A stretch of DNA of 64,000 nucleotides from Trichocoleus sp. FACHB-46 (GTDB lineage: Bacteria > Cyanobacteriota > Cyanobacteriia > FACHB-46). Positions 1 to 10,137 of the stretch are shown piece after piece; position 1 is the stretch's first letter, and each line of letters begins with the position of its first letter. The notes under the pieces were generated by a model. That model was not told the DNA's origin. It saw nothing but the letters and a program-made list of their open reading frames with translations, and ran no database searches. Location: assembly GCF_014695385.1 (NCBI RefSeq), contig NZ_JACJOD010000006.1:1-64000 (forward strand). Direction: 5' to 3'. The position numbers and the translations under genes are program-made.

Positions 1-115
1 GTGTTCATGGCACGGTGGAACCACACTGACCCATCCCGAACTCAGAGGTGAAACGCTGTAGCGGCGACGATACTTTGGGGGCAGCCCCACGGGACAATAG
101 CTCGATGCCAGGGTA
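1..115 (+). rRNA. rrf: 5S ribosomal RNA, 5' end cut by window
   Basis: The sequence matches the conserved 5S core: the CCGAACTCAGAGGTGAAAC block near position 35-55 and the closing AGCTCGATGCCAGG helix strand near 100-113. Only the first few bases of the usual 5' strand (TCCTGGTGT-like) are missing, so the gene starts just before the window. It is the last gene of an rRNA operon, followed immediately by an intrinsic terminator. The exact 3' end is uncertain by a few bases. Confidence 0.93.
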
Positions 116-129
116 ATAATCAAATAAAG

Positions 130-167
130 AAGGCCCCTTTGTATTTAATCAAAGGAGCCTTTTTTTG
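130..167 (+). terminator. Rho-independent terminator of the rRNA operon
   Basis: An AAGGCCCCTTT arm pairs with AAAGGAGCCTT across a loop of about 10 bases and is followed by a run of seven T. It sits 15 bases past the 5S gene, where an rrn terminator is expected. Confidence 0.9.
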
Positions 168-175
168 TTTTTAGG

Positions 176-1549
176 CTAATTGGGGGTGTCTAGGGTTTTG
201 ACTGTTAGAACTTGGGGCGGAGTTGAGTCAGGAGGGTAAAGAAAATCAACCTGAACGAGGCGGTGCTGGTTGCTAGGAATACTTAAGGTGACGAGTGGTT
301 CACCTTCTTCGCCTCGCCGTTGTACTAAATGGATATATTGAGTGAGCGGCCGATTGCTCTCATCGTTATAACGGATTCGAACGTTACCCCGAAAGAACAC
401 TTGACGAGCAGGTGGTTCTAGGAAACGTAGGCCCTGTTTACTGAGTGCATCTTCTTTGAGGGGTGTCTCTAGGGAAACGGTAACTCTCTGTGATTGGCTA
501 GTAGGATTGTGGAGCGGCAGAGTCAAGTTGTACTGAACTGCGTAGTTGCCGTGGGCTTGGTAGGCTGTATCGGAATAACGAGCTTGTATCGGAGCGCTCT
601 GGATTTGATTCGTCCCTAAAGTTCCAGCTAGTAATGTGCTGAGGCCATAGGAGAATGCTTGTCCTGCCGTCGGAATGGTTAGGAATTGGTTAGTGGGGCT
701 ATCGACAAGTTGAGATTGCCAGGTAGATCCTTGAGCGACTCCAGCGACTCGACTGTAAATTACTTGGCCTGTTTTGATATCTGGAGGTGTAGGAGTCCGA
801 TCGCGTGGTCCTGATAACTCACCATTGTTCAAGAGGCTTTCCCATTCCTCTAGTGTGGGAGCCCGTTCATTCCCATCTGCATTGGTCTGCGCAAACATCC
901 CTAAAGTAGCCAGATAGACTGGTCCGTTGCTCCTTAAGCGCATTAATGTAGAGCGACCATTGATAGGCGGATCGAGAGTTTTAACTGGGATTGGGAGATT
1001 GAGGAGCATGCGGCTTTCCCCGGGTGGGATCACCAGTTGTGCTGGGAAGTCAGCTTGCCTTCTGCCTCGCAAGATATCATTCATGGCGCGATCGCCTGGG
1101 CCTGCGTAGACGCTCCCAGTTGGATTTTCAATGTAGGGAGGTAGCTCAATAAAGGGGGCATCTGGTTGGCTGAGATAACTAGCGGCTTGCAGGATATCAA
1201 CGGTGACTGGTTGGCTGCTGGAGTTGTGGAGAATTGCACCTAAATACAGTGTCTTCAAATCTTCAGGGGTAGTCGCTTTAGCAATGTGATGTGCGAAGAG
1301 ATCGAAGCGGCCCTGAAGGGGGACATTAAGATGAGCCGCAGGAAAGCGTTTATTTGCAGAAGGAAAGGTCGAAAGTAGAATCCCTTCTTTCTGCACTACT
1401 TCCGGGCTATTGCTATTGAAGACTAAAACATCATCTAACTGACCAGGTAACGCCCTGACTTCTTGCAGACGCACAAATTCTTCCGAAGGCGGTGGGGAAG
1501 GCGTAGGAGTGGCTTGAGCCAAAGTGAAGAGGGGCAACAACGAGAACAT
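176..1549 (-). CDS. DUF3370 family exported protein
   Basis: 457 residues. The N-terminus is a short hydrophobic stretch ending in AQA, followed by a Thr/Pro/Ser-rich linker, so it is probably exported, though the signal is short and lacks a clear positive end. The body (LQEVRALPGQLDDVLVFNSN, then a region with GPGDRAMNDILRGRR) resembles the cyanobacterial DUF3370 family, which has no established function. The gene converges on the 5S rRNA gene; its stop is only about 10 bases past the rrn terminator. It follows the peptidase-like gene on the same strand with a gap of about 110 bp. Family assignment is from memory of the family's appearance. Confidence 0.75.
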   Translation of the reverse strand: MFSLLPLFTLAQATPTPSPPPSEEFVRLQEVRALPGQLDDVLVFNSNSPEVVQKEGILLSTFPSANKRFPAAHLNVPLQGRFDLFAHHIAKATTPEDLKTLYLGAILHNSSSQPVTVDILQAASYLSQPDAPFIELPPYIENPTGSVYAGPGDRAMNDILRGRRQADFPAQLVIPPGESRMLLNLPIPVKTLDPPINGRSTLMRLRSNGPVYLATLGMFAQTNADGNERAPTLEEWESLLNNGELSGPRDRTPTPPDIKTGQVIYSRVAGVAQGSTWQSQLVDSPTNQFLTIPTAGQAFSYGLSTLLAGTLGTNQIQSAPIQARYSDTAYQAHGNYAVQYNLTLPLHNPTSQSQRVTVSLETPLKEDALSKQGLRFLEPPARQVFFRGNVRIRYNDESNRPLTQYIHLVQRRGEEGEPLVTLSIPSNQHRLVQVDFLYPPDSTPPQVLTVKTLDTPN

Positions 1550-1660
1550 GTGGCAGTTTGCTCGAAACGTATCAATAATAAAAAGTTTACGGGGTGCGGT
1601 AAGTTTCTATATTTGCCTTTGAAAAAATTGATCGGTTGGAGTGAATTTGATCAATTTCAA

Positions 1661-2173
1661 TTACAGGCTCAGCAAGCGCTGCATAATTGTTAAGAAATCG
1701 GGCACGACGAGTTCTAGGTTTTGTGGAGTCAAAACTGGTACGTGAACAAAGAGGCAATGATTCTGGAGCTTTTGCTCTCTGCAATATTTCAAGAGCGAGT
1801 AATAAAGCCAATTACAAACAAATTGGCCAGCATCGTGACTGATGGCTGTTATGCGTAGGGCTGCGATTAAGGACTCTAAATCTAGAGGTGTGGTGATAAC
1901 CTCATCGCCATGCTTGCCATTGGACTCCACTGTGAGCAGACAGCGGCTTTCTGCCATGCCACAACAAAGGATGATGCTGGGTTGTAATTCATCTACTTTG
2001 GCTAGAAGCTGAGATGGGGCGATATTAAAATCGACTGGAATCTGGCGGAGAAAATGCAGTTGTTGGGGGTAAGGATTTTGGTGGGAGACTATTTCCAGTA
2101 AGTCATCAGAAGAGTTCGATTGCTGGTGGGGTTGCCAGGTGGCAAAAGAAGTGAGGAGAATGGTTTGTGGCAT
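1661..2173 (-). CDS. Pyroglutamyl-peptidase I-like protein (peptidase C15)
   Basis: 170 residues, shorter than the usual 200-215 of the family. The C15 landmarks are in order: CGMAESR (71-77) with Glu83 in the following VESN, SHDAGQFVCNW with Cys120 as nucleophile, and FVHVP with His144. These correspond to the Glu-Cys-His triad, so it may be active on N-terminal pyroglutamate. The segment between Glu83 and Cys120 is abbreviated, which accounts for most of the missing length and may change substrate choice. It diverges from hisH with a 62-bp gap that must hold both promoters. Confidence 0.78.
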   Translation of the reverse strand: MPQTILLTSFATWQPHQQSNSSDDLLEIVSHQNPYPQQLHFLRQIPVDFNIAPSQLLAKVDELQPSIILCCGMAESRCLLTVESNGKHGDEVITTPLDLESLIAALRITAISHDAGQFVCNWLYYSLLKYCREQKLQNHCLFVHVPVLTPQNLELVVPDFLTIMQRLLSL

Positions 2174-2235
2174 GAGAGGTAATCTACAACCAACTACAAT
2201 GAAAGTACTTTGAATCAGCGCAGGGATGTGGGTTA

Positions 2236-2880
2236 ATGGCAGTCATTGCAGTGGTCGATTATGACATGGGCAACTTGCACTCGGTTTGCAAAGGCTTGGA
2301 GCGAGCAGGAGCCACACCTCAAATTACCGATCGCCCTGATGAGATCGCTCAAGCAGATGCAGTTGTCCTCCCTGGCGTGGGAGCCTTTGACCCAGCAGTG
2401 CAACATCTGCGATCGCGCCATTTAGAAGCACCCATCAAACAAGCGATCGCCAGTGGTAAGCCATTTCTAGGCATTTGCTTAGGCTTGCAAATTTTGTTTG
2501 ACGGCAGTGAGGAAGGCCAAGAACCAGGCTTAGGAATTGTGCCTGGGGTGGTGCGTCATTTTCGCCGAGAGCCTGGAATTACAATTCCCCACATGGGTTG
2601 GAATCAGCTCAACTTGACGCAACCCCAATTACCTATCTGGCAAAGCTTGCCTGCTCAGCCTTGGGTGTATTTTGTCCACTCTTACTATGTTGATCCTATT
2701 GATCCTCAAGCGCGGGCTGCCACAGTGACGCATGGTTCCCAAATCGTGACAGCGGCGATCGCCCGAGACAATTTGATGGCGGTGCAGTTCCATCCCGAAA
2801 AGTCTTCTGATGCAGGCTTACAGATTTTAGCGAACTTTGTCAGTCAGGTTCGGACTGCCAGTTTAGTTGAATCACGATAA
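2236..2880 (+). CDS. hisH: Imidazole glycerol phosphate synthase, glutaminase subunit HisH
   Basis: 214 residues, normal length. It is the class I glutamine amidotransferase half of IGP synthase; it feeds ammonia to HisF in histidine biosynthesis. Visible landmarks are DYDMGNLHSV at the N-terminus, the oxyanion strand PGVGAF (46-51), the nucleophile elbow GICLGLQ with Cys81, and the triad His186/Glu188 in AVQFHPEKS. hisF is not in the window, as is common in cyanobacteria where his genes are scattered. rsmD follows 57 bp later on the same strand and may be co-transcribed. Confidence 0.96.
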   Translation: MAVIAVVDYDMGNLHSVCKGLERAGATPQITDRPDEIAQADAVVLPGVGAFDPAVQHLRSRHLEAPIKQAIASGKPFLGICLGLQILFDGSEEGQEPGLGIVPGVVRHFRREPGITIPHMGWNQLNLTQPQLPIWQSLPAQPWVYFVHSYYVDPIDPQARAATVTHGSQIVTAAIARDNLMAVQFHPEKSSDAGLQILANFVSQVRTASLVESR

Positions 2881-2937
2881 TTTCAATTATATTTTTCCCT
2901 GCGAGATGACTATGGTAAGCGATCGCTGCGTTGATCC

Positions 2938-3486
2938 ATGAGTTTAAGGATTTATGGAAATCGCCAACTAAAGACTCTGCCTGGGCAGATTACTCGACCT
3001 ACATCTGCTCGGGTTCGAGAAGCTTTGTTTAACATGTGGCAGGGAAAGGTGGAAGGCTGCCGTTGGTTAGATTTGTGTACAGGTAGCGGCGCGATGGGAG
3101 CAGAGGCACTGTGCCGGGGAGCTGCTTCAGTACTGGGGATTGAGCAATCGAGCCGAGCTTGTAGCTTGATTCGGCAAAATTGGCAGCAGGTAGCCAAACC
3201 AGAGCAGCAATTTCAGGTGTGGCGGGGGGATATCTTGCAGCGCTTGCCAGGAGCCGCCGGCCAACAGTTTGACTGCATTTATTTTGATCCGCCTTATGCT
3301 AGCGATTTGTATCAACCCGTTTTAGAGGCGATCGCGCATTATCAACTCCTAGCGCCAGGGGGCGAAGTAGCTGTGGAACATGACCCTCAAGGTTGGACAA
3401 TCGGTCAAATACCCACGCTGGAAGTTTGCCGTGAGAAAAACTATGGCAACACTGCCTTAACGTTTTACTGTCAAGCTACGACTTGA
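2938..3486 (+). CDS. rsmD: 16S rRNA (guanine-966-N2)-methyltransferase RsmD
   Basis: 182 residues, typical. It methylates G966 of 16S rRNA in the 30S subunit using SAM. Family marks are the N-terminal RPTSARVREALFN block (20-32), the SAM-binding LDLCTGSGAMGAEALCRGA loop (44-62) and the catalytic FDPPY (116-120). ATG start at 2938, directly behind hisH. A HIP1-type site sits just before the start. Confidence 0.93.
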   Translation: MSLRIYGNRQLKTLPGQITRPTSARVREALFNMWQGKVEGCRWLDLCTGSGAMGAEALCRGAASVLGIEQSSRACSLIRQNWQQVAKPEQQFQVWRGDILQRLPGAAGQQFDCIYFDPPYASDLYQPVLEAIAHYQLLAPGGEVAVEHDPQGWTIGQIPTLEVCREKNYGNTALTFYCQATT

Positions 3487-3604
3487 TATGCAGCCCTAGA
3501 AACCGATTTGGGCAATCTAGTAAGTAAAGGCAGGTTAACCCCTGTGTTGGGCCATATCTCAGGGCAATGTCAGCTTGGCGCGATCGCAAATCCTAGTCAA
3601 AAAA

Positions 3605-3647
3605 TTAGCCCTGACCTAGGAGGAAAACTCCGAAAAGGCCAGGGCTA
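3605..3647 (-). terminator. Intrinsic terminator downstream of petG
   Basis: TAGCCCTGACCT and AGGCCAGGGCTA form a stem with one G-T pair. Read on the minus strand it is followed by TTTTTTG. It lies just past the petG stop codon, and rsmD ends on the other side. Confidence 0.85.
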
Positions 3648-3660
3648 GATTTTATGGATT

Positions 3661-3774
3661 TTACAGGCCGAGCTGGTTGCCGCGACGGTACTGTAGGTAC
3701 GCTGCAACAAACAATCCAGCTAGGGTGATGGGAATCAAACCGAGAACAATCCCAGAAAGCAAAGGCTCTACCAC
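3661..3774 (-). CDS. petG: Cytochrome b6f complex subunit V PetG
   Basis: 37 residues starting at a GTG codon: [17 protein letters not shown] followed by [20 protein letters not shown]. This is the classic PetG sequence, a single transmembrane helix ending in a basic tail, needed for assembly and stability of cytochrome b6f in the thylakoid. A strong AAGGAGA ribosome site lies 6-7 bases before the GTG and fixes the start. A terminator follows. The divergent neighbour is cytM, so two electron-transfer genes share this promoter region (3775-3966). Confidence 0.96.
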   Translation of the reverse strand: MVEPLLSGIVLGLIPITLAGLFVAAYLQYRRGNQLGL

Positions 3775-3966
3775 GTCAAATCTCCTTATGACCGTTTGCA
3801 GTACGTTAACGTTTCTTGCCTGTTTCTCATACTACTAGTATTTCACCAAGTTGATTTTGTTGGTTGAGGTTATGTGAGGCCACAGGATTGTTGACTTTAG
3901 TCAGCCATCTGAGAAAACTCTCTCAGGTTGCCTGCACGCTTTGAAACTTTTAAGCTATGTTATTGA

Positions 3967-4383
3967 ATGAAAAATTCTTTGTATCTCTCGTTTACAGTTA
4001 GAAACCTTTTGGATAACCAGACGATTAAGCCCGAAATTTTAATTCAGAAGATCAGCTTAATTGCGCTGTCAATTTTGCTGACGATTTTGTTGGTGATTCT
4101 GGGTGTCCACCAATGGCAAGTTTCTGATCCTTACGTCAAGAGTGTGCTGTCTCTTAGAGGAGACCCAGTGCTGGGCCATGCCATCTTTCAAATGAATTGT
4201 GCTGGATGTCATGGGCTGGAAGCAGACGGTCGGGTGGGTCCAAGTTTGCGAAATATTTCTGGGCGAAAGTCAAAGTTGAAGCTAATTCATCAAGTGATTA
4301 GTGGCAGAACGCCCCCAATGCCACAATTCCAACCGAGTCCGCAAGAAATGACAGATTTGCTGAGCTATCTGGAAACGCTTTAA
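3967..4383 (+). CDS. cytM: Cytochrome cM, membrane-anchored c-type cytochrome
   Basis: 138 residues. An uncleaved-looking hydrophobic segment at 28-48 anchors the protein. It is followed by DPYVKSVLSLRGDPVLG, a CAGCH haem site (78-82), GPSL and a PPMP axial-Met segment (Met118). The short haem domain ending in LLSYLETL matches cytochrome cM, a conserved cyanobacterial cytochrome implicated in respiratory and photosynthetic electron flow under stress. The N-terminal 27 residues before the anchor are longer than in homologues I remember, so a later start is possible. Its position next to petG supports the call. Its stop abuts the stop of the convergent ABC gene with no gap. Confidence 0.88.
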   Translation: MKNSLYLSFTVRNLLDNQTIKPEILIQKISLIALSILLTILLVILGVHQWQVSDPYVKSVLSLRGDPVLGHAIFQMNCAGCHGLEADGRVGPSLRNISGRKSKLKLIHQVISGRTPPMPQFQPSPQEMTDLLSYLETL

Positions 4384-6114
4384 CTAGCCAATTTGGAATT
4401 GTTGGGCGTAGAAGCGAGCATAGCGATCGCCTTGCGCTAAAAGTTCTGCATGAGTCCCGGATTCCACCACACGGCCTTTTTCCAATACCAAAATGCGATC
4501 GGCGCGCCGGACAGTCGCAAGACGATGGGCAATGATGAATACAGTACGACCTTGCATCAGCCGTTCTAGCGCTTCTTGCACCAAAGCTTCAGATTCGGAG
4601 TCTAGAGCTGAGGTGGCTTCATCGAGGATGAGAATGCGGGGGTCTAGGAGCACTGCACGGGCGATCGCAATTCGTTGGCGCTGCCCTCCCGACAAATTAA
4701 CGCCCCGTTCTCCCACCCAGGTTTGATAACCTTCCGGGAGCTGAGTAATGAATTGATGGGCATTGGCAACTTTGGCAGCGGCTTCCACAGCATCCAGATC
4801 GAACTTAGCGCGACCAAAGGCAATGTTTTGGGCGATCGTCCCGGAAAACAAAATTGTTTCTTGGGGGACAATCCCAATCTGCTGCCGTAAACTTCGCAAA
4901 GTGACATCACGGATATCTACACCATCAATCAGCACTTGGCCTGCTTGAGGGTCATAGAAACGCGGCAGGAGATTCACCAAGGTAGTTTTTCCTGCTCCAG
5001 AAGCACCGACTAGAGCGATCGCTTCTCCAGGCAAAGCTAGGAGGCTGAGATTTTCCAGCACAGGCTGATCGGGTTGGTAGCTAAAACCAATGTTGCGACA
5101 CTCCACTTTGCCAGTCACCGCAGGCATGGACTGAGCATTCGCTTTTTCCGTGACAGCGGGCTGGATGGCAAACAACTCATAGATGCGATCGACAGAAGCT
5201 TCGCCTTGCTTGAATTCGTTGTAGTTATCGGTAATGTGCGCGATCGGATCGATCAGCAAGCCGACTCCTGCCACATAACTACCAAATTCAGCTCCAGTTA
5301 GGTTGCCTTGGGAGATCTGCCAACCCCCTAAAAGCAGCAACAACAACACACTTAGCGCGTAGAGAAACCCTACTACAGGAAATTGCACCGCCCGCAACCA
5401 AGCGGCTAGATATTTGGCTTGGCGATTGCGCTCTGCTTCGCGACTAAAGCGATCGATTTCATAGTCCTCGGCGGCAAAGGCCCGCACCAGACGAATGCCA
5501 CTAAACACTTCGGTGAGCAGTGAGGACAAGTCAGAAACTCGATTTTGACTGCTGCGAGAAAAAAGCAGCATTTTTTGACCAAACCAACTAATCAGAACCC
5601 CCATCAGGGGAGCAACAAGAAAGGTTGCGAGGGTCAGTTGCCAGTTGAGATAGATCATGTAGCCCAACACGACCACGAGTTGCAACACGCAAGGAATGAA
5701 GTCATGAAAGATCTTATTCACGACTTCGCCAATGCGATCGATATCTTCGGTCAGGCGGTAAGTTAAATCCCCAGTTTGCGCCGTTTCAAAATAGCTGAGG
5801 TTGAGGGTTTGTAGATGACTATAGACTCGCCGCCGCAGGTCATAGGCGATCGCCAAAGCAGCCTTAGCCATGAGCGAATCTTGCCCATACTGAGCTGTTT
5901 TCTGCACCAGAAACCCGACGGCAACCACCCCTGCTACTTGAGCTAGCTCCCTGATGTCTCCTTTAGCGGTGAGACTCAGCAACTTCCCTGCTAGCCAGAC
6001 TAAAGCAGGCCAAAAAGCAGTAAATATAAGCGTGCAAGCAAAAGCTCGAGCGATCGTGCGCCAGTGGGGTTTAAGGTAAGGCAGTAGCTGCCAATAGTGC
6101 GATCGTGTCTTCAA
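4384..6114 (-). CDS. ABC transporter, fused permease and ATPase (MsbA-like exporter)
   Basis: 576 residues, the size of a type IV half-transporter that works as a dimer. The membrane domain occupies about 1-310. The nucleotide domain has Walker A GASGAGKTT (370-378), the Q-loop VPQE, the signature LSGGQ (474-478), Walker B ILILDE (494-499) and the H-loop IIAHRL. Such proteins flip lipids or export lipophilic compounds; the substrate cannot be read here. It stands alone in the leftward direction, 83 bp downstream of the dedA-type gene, and may share its transcript. Confidence 0.88.
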   Translation of the reverse strand: MKTRSHYWQLLPYLKPHWRTIARAFACTLIFTAFWPALVWLAGKLLSLTAKGDIRELAQVAGVVAVGFLVQKTAQYGQDSLMAKAALAIAYDLRRRVYSHLQTLNLSYFETAQTGDLTYRLTEDIDRIGEVVNKIFHDFIPCVLQLVVVLGYMIYLNWQLTLATFLVAPLMGVLISWFGQKMLLFSRSSQNRVSDLSSLLTEVFSGIRLVRAFAAEDYEIDRFSREAERNRQAKYLAAWLRAVQFPVVGFLYALSVLLLLLLGGWQISQGNLTGAEFGSYVAGVGLLIDPIAHITDNYNEFKQGEASVDRIYELFAIQPAVTEKANAQSMPAVTGKVECRNIGFSYQPDQPVLENLSLLALPGEAIALVGASGAGKTTLVNLLPRFYDPQAGQVLIDGVDIRDVTLRSLRQQIGIVPQETILFSGTIAQNIAFGRAKFDLDAVEAAAKVANAHQFITQLPEGYQTWVGERGVNLSGGQRQRIAIARAVLLDPRILILDEATSALDSESEALVQEALERLMQGRTVFIIAHRLATVRRADRILVLEKGRVVESGTHAELLAQGDRYARFYAQQFQIG

Positions 6115-6197
6115 GGGGTAGCGTCCAGCAAGTGTTCTCTCCTTTGTCTGACGCTACCAGCTTTTGGCAGTTTCTGAATAATTCAGCTTTGGGAAAC

Positions 6198-6800
6198 TTA
6201 AGCGCGTTTCCAGTTCTTTTTGACCACCCAAATAATGAAAGCTGTAATCAGAATGCAGAGGACTACTTTAGAGAGCGGCCCGATATATTTATCCACCACA
6301 TGATAGTTTTGGCCAAGGGCGTAGCCTGCATAAGTCAACAGACTCACCCATAAAGTGGTGCCTAGGGTGGAGTAGATCAGAAACGGTACCATCGGCATGC
6401 CGCTGATGCCAGCAGGGAGAGAAATCAACGTCCGCACACCAGGAACCAGACGACAGAAAAATACAGCTTTGGCATTGTAGCGATCGAACCAGTCATCGGC
6501 TCGGTCAATGTCCTTGCTAGAAATAGATAACCATTTGCCATAGCGATCGGCTAGAGCTTTTAACCGCTCCTCGCCCAGTAATTTGCCTGCATAGTACCAA
6601 GGCAAGGCTCCCAATACCGTACCCAGAACCCCTGCTAAGACGGCATAGAAAAACTGCATTTTGCCCTGAAAAACTGTGAAGCCTGCCAGAGGCATGATCA
6701 GCTCAGATGGAATGGGTGGAAAAAGATTTTCCAAAAACATCAATAGACCAATACCCACGTAGCCTAGGGAGTTCATGGTGTTGGTAATCCACTCAGCCAT
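6198..6800 (-). CDS. DedA/SNARE-associated (VTT domain) membrane protein
   Basis: 200 residues, typical DedA length. The landmark ENLFPPIPSELIMPLAGF (24-41) is the re-entrant motif of the family, and FCRLVPGVRTLISLPAG with its conserved Arg and Gly follows. There are four or five hydrophobic segments, the last at about 170-195 before a basic tail. DedA proteins are linked to lipid carrier recycling (undecaprenyl phosphate or phospholipid flipping) in the cytoplasmic membrane. The ahcY terminator separates it from ahcY, so it likely has its own promoter. Confidence 0.9.
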   Translation of the reverse strand: MAEWITNTMNSLGYVGIGLLMFLENLFPPIPSELIMPLAGFTVFQGKMQFFYAVLAGVLGTVLGALPWYYAGKLLGEERLKALADRYGKWLSISSKDIDRADDWFDRYNAKAVFFCRLVPGVRTLISLPAGISGMPMVPFLIYSTLGTTLWVSLLTYAGYALGQNYHVVDKYIGPLSKVVLCILITAFIIWVVKKNWKRA

Positions 6801-6836
6801 CTGCTCAATTCCTCACAGGTAATTTAGAACATAAAC

Positions 6837-6863
6837 AAATGGGGCGCTGAGAACGCCCCAATT
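6837..6863 (-). terminator. Terminator-like hairpin after ahcY
   Basis: TGGGGCG and CGCCCCA form a perfect seven-pair stem with a seven-base loop. On the minus strand it is followed by TTTGTTT. The ahcY stop is about 25 bp away. Confidence 0.65.
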
Positions 6864-6885
6864 CAGAGAATGCTAAAAACTAGGT

Positions 6886-8175
<1,290 letters not shown>

Positions 8176-8276
8176 TTAGAATATTGAACTCACTGACTTA
8201 AACTAGACTAACCGCATTTGTTGATGATCTAACACCTGGGAGCAGGTCTGATTGGCGGCAAAGACTGCGGTAAAGA

Positions 8277-9908
8277 CTACAGGGGTTTCTCTTCAACCTG
8301 AGTTAAGTTTTCTGCTAGCAGGGGAGCAAGTTTGCTATTTAGGCGACCTGCCCGCACGAATTCTGCATAGGTATCGGCTTCGATCGCTGTTAGTTCTTCC
8401 CATAGAAGCTCATGGCTAAAATCGCGCAGATCCGGATACTCATTGTGGAGTTGGTCAATCTCACTCTGCAAATCGCTGAGCTGACCTTTGACCAGTGCAG
8501 TTTGATAGCGGTAAAATTCCGGGTCAATTTCGGGGCGATCGCTTTGCGTCAGGTGTTTTTTGACTCGATTAATCGCCACCCAACGAGCGATCGTTTCTAC
8601 ATATTTTTGCTGGATGGGTTGAGCGCTTAGGAGTCCTAGACGCTCTAGCAACGGTTTGACCGTGAGTCCTTGAACTAAGAGGGTGAATAGAACTGTGCCA
8701 AAGACGGTGGCAATGATTTCTTCTCGCTCTCCCAAAATTGTGGGCACGCTCAGGGCCAGGGCAATGGAAACCGAACCCCGCAACCCGCCCCACCACAACA
8801 CCGTCTGATCCGGTAAGGAAATGCCAGATTTAGCTACCCCATTACTCAGGGCACCTAAAGCATAGATGGCGATCGCACGGGAGAGGAGCATGGCCCCAAT
8901 CGTGATGGCGATCGTGCCTAGGTTCGCACCGAGCACCGAAAAATGAATTTGATCACCAATCAGCAAGAACACGATTGAGTTGACGAAAAAAGCTAAGAAG
9001 TCCCAAAACTCAGTCACTACCAGCCGAGTTCGAGGACTCATGCCAATCCGAGAGCCGATGTTGCCCAAAATGATGCCAGTCGTGACGACGCCGATCACAC
9101 CAGAACCACCCAAGTCTTCGGTAATCAAGTAGGTACCGTAGGCTGAAACAAGGGTCAGAGATTGCTCCACCAAGGGTAAATCAAACCGCTGGGTCAGATA
9201 GGAAATACCAAAGCCAATCAGACAGCCCACGCCAATCCCAATCCCAACCACCCCAATTAAACTGGCGAGCAGAGCTGAGATGTCCCAGTTGCTAGTGCCG
9301 AGGGGCAGGCCCACCAGAAACCCAAAGGCAACCACAGCCATGCCATCGTTAAATAGACTTTCGCCTTCCATCAAGGTGGTCAACCGTTTACCTGCGCCTA
9401 GCTCTCGAAACAAAGCAATTACAGACACCGGATCAGTGGCGGATAAGCTAGCCCCGACTAGCAGGGCTGTGGTCAAGGAGACACCTCCTAAGTAGATCAA
9501 CCCCCAAGCGACCCCAGCGATCGAAATCACCACCCCTAGGACTGCAAATAAGCAAATCGGGAGCAAGTCTTGCTTGAGGTTAAACCACTTGATATTCCAA
9601 GCTGCTTCAAATAACAGCGGTGGTAAAAAGATAGACAGAATTAGCTCTGGCGAAAGATTCACTAAGCGAATATCCATAAACGCCAGCCCTAGCCCCACAA
9701 TCACCAACAGCAGCGTGTAGGGAATTTGGCGAAACCAACTAATGATCCGGGGTAGGGTGGCCACACTTAAGGAAACAGAGAGCACCAAGAGAAACTGCTT
9801 GAGATTTTGCTCAATGGCTACTCCCTCTGTTACTGCTTCTATAGCCATAGTTACGAAGAATGAACAACAAATCACAATCGTGACTTGCTGCCATAGTGAC
9901 ATACTCAC
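8277..9908 (-). CDS. NhaP-type Na+/H+ antiporter (CPA1 family)
   Basis: 543 residues with about 12 hydrophobic segments. It carries the CPA1 marks SATDPVS (156-162) and ESLFNDG (183-189) with the acidic ion-binding residues, followed by a soluble tail of about 110 residues rich in charged helix. Length and tail resemble cyanobacterial NhaS1/NhaP antiporters, which exchange sodium for protons at the cytoplasmic membrane for salt and pH tolerance. I cannot decide which numbered NhaS paralogue this is. It transcribes leftward, away from the small-gene island at 10 kb. Confidence 0.9.
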   Translation of the reverse strand: MSMSLWQQVTIVICCSFFVTMAIEAVTEGVAIEQNLKQFLLVLSVSLSVATLPRIISWFRQIPYTLLLVIVGLGLAFMDIRLVNLSPELILSIFLPPLLFEAAWNIKWFNLKQDLLPICLFAVLGVVISIAGVAWGLIYLGGVSLTTALLVGASLSATDPVSVIALFRELGAGKRLTTLMEGESLFNDGMAVVAFGFLVGLPLGTSNWDISALLASLIGVVGIGIGVGCLIGFGISYLTQRFDLPLVEQSLTLVSAYGTYLITEDLGGSGVIGVVTTGIILGNIGSRIGMSPRTRLVVTEFWDFLAFFVNSIVFLLIGDQIHFSVLGANLGTIAITIGAMLLSRAIAIYALGALSNGVAKSGISLPDQTVLWWGGLRGSVSIALALSVPTILGEREEIIATVFGTVLFTLLVQGLTVKPLLERLGLLSAQPIQQKYVETIARWVAINRVKKHLTQSDRPEIDPEFYRYQTALVKGQLSDLQSEIDQLHNEYPDLRDFSHELLWEELTAIEADTYAEFVRAGRLNSKLAPLLAENLTQVEEKPL

Positions 9909-10018
9909 CCCTCAAGCTATCTAGATGCTATTGGATTGAACCAAGACGCTGTTAGTACAGAAATACTATAATGGTATCGAAGGCTAGCTCCTCAGTTTTG
10001 GTCGCAAAAATGGTCGAT

Positions 10019-10060
10019 TTTTCAGCGCTTTTTCAGCGCTTTCAGGGTGGTTATTACCCT
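10019..10060. promoter_or_regulatory. Tandem 11-bp repeats and inverted repeat, possible operator
   Basis: TTTTCAGCGCT occurs twice back to back (10019-10029, 10030-10040), exactly one helical turn apart, followed by a degenerate third start. Immediately after is AGGGT, seven bases, ACCCT (10044-10060). The site lies between the divergent antiporter gene and the first gene of the small-gene island, so it may bind a regulator of either. Confidence 0.45.
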
Positions 10061-10089
10061 AAAATACGACCTCTACATAGGCTCTATAT

Positions 10090-10133
10090 GTAGTGCTTAT
10101 AAACTACACTAGATCTAGTGAGATTCAAGTTCT
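10090..10133 (+). promoter_or_regulatory. Shared promoter/leader element, copy 1
   Basis: A 44-base element: GTAGTG, A/T-rich spacer, a TACACT -10-like box, the perfect palindrome CACTAGATCTAGTG (10107-10120), then AGATTCAAGTTCT. It aligns almost base for base with copy 2 (10556-10597), differing at six positions and one 2-base gap. Only four bases separate it from the ATG of the next gene. Confidence 0.7.
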
Positions 10134-10137
10134 AAAT

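Noticed and set aside
10093-10137. GTG start that would extend the first island gene by 15 residues
   Set aside because: These bases form the leader element shared with three other genes, so they are regulatory and not coding.
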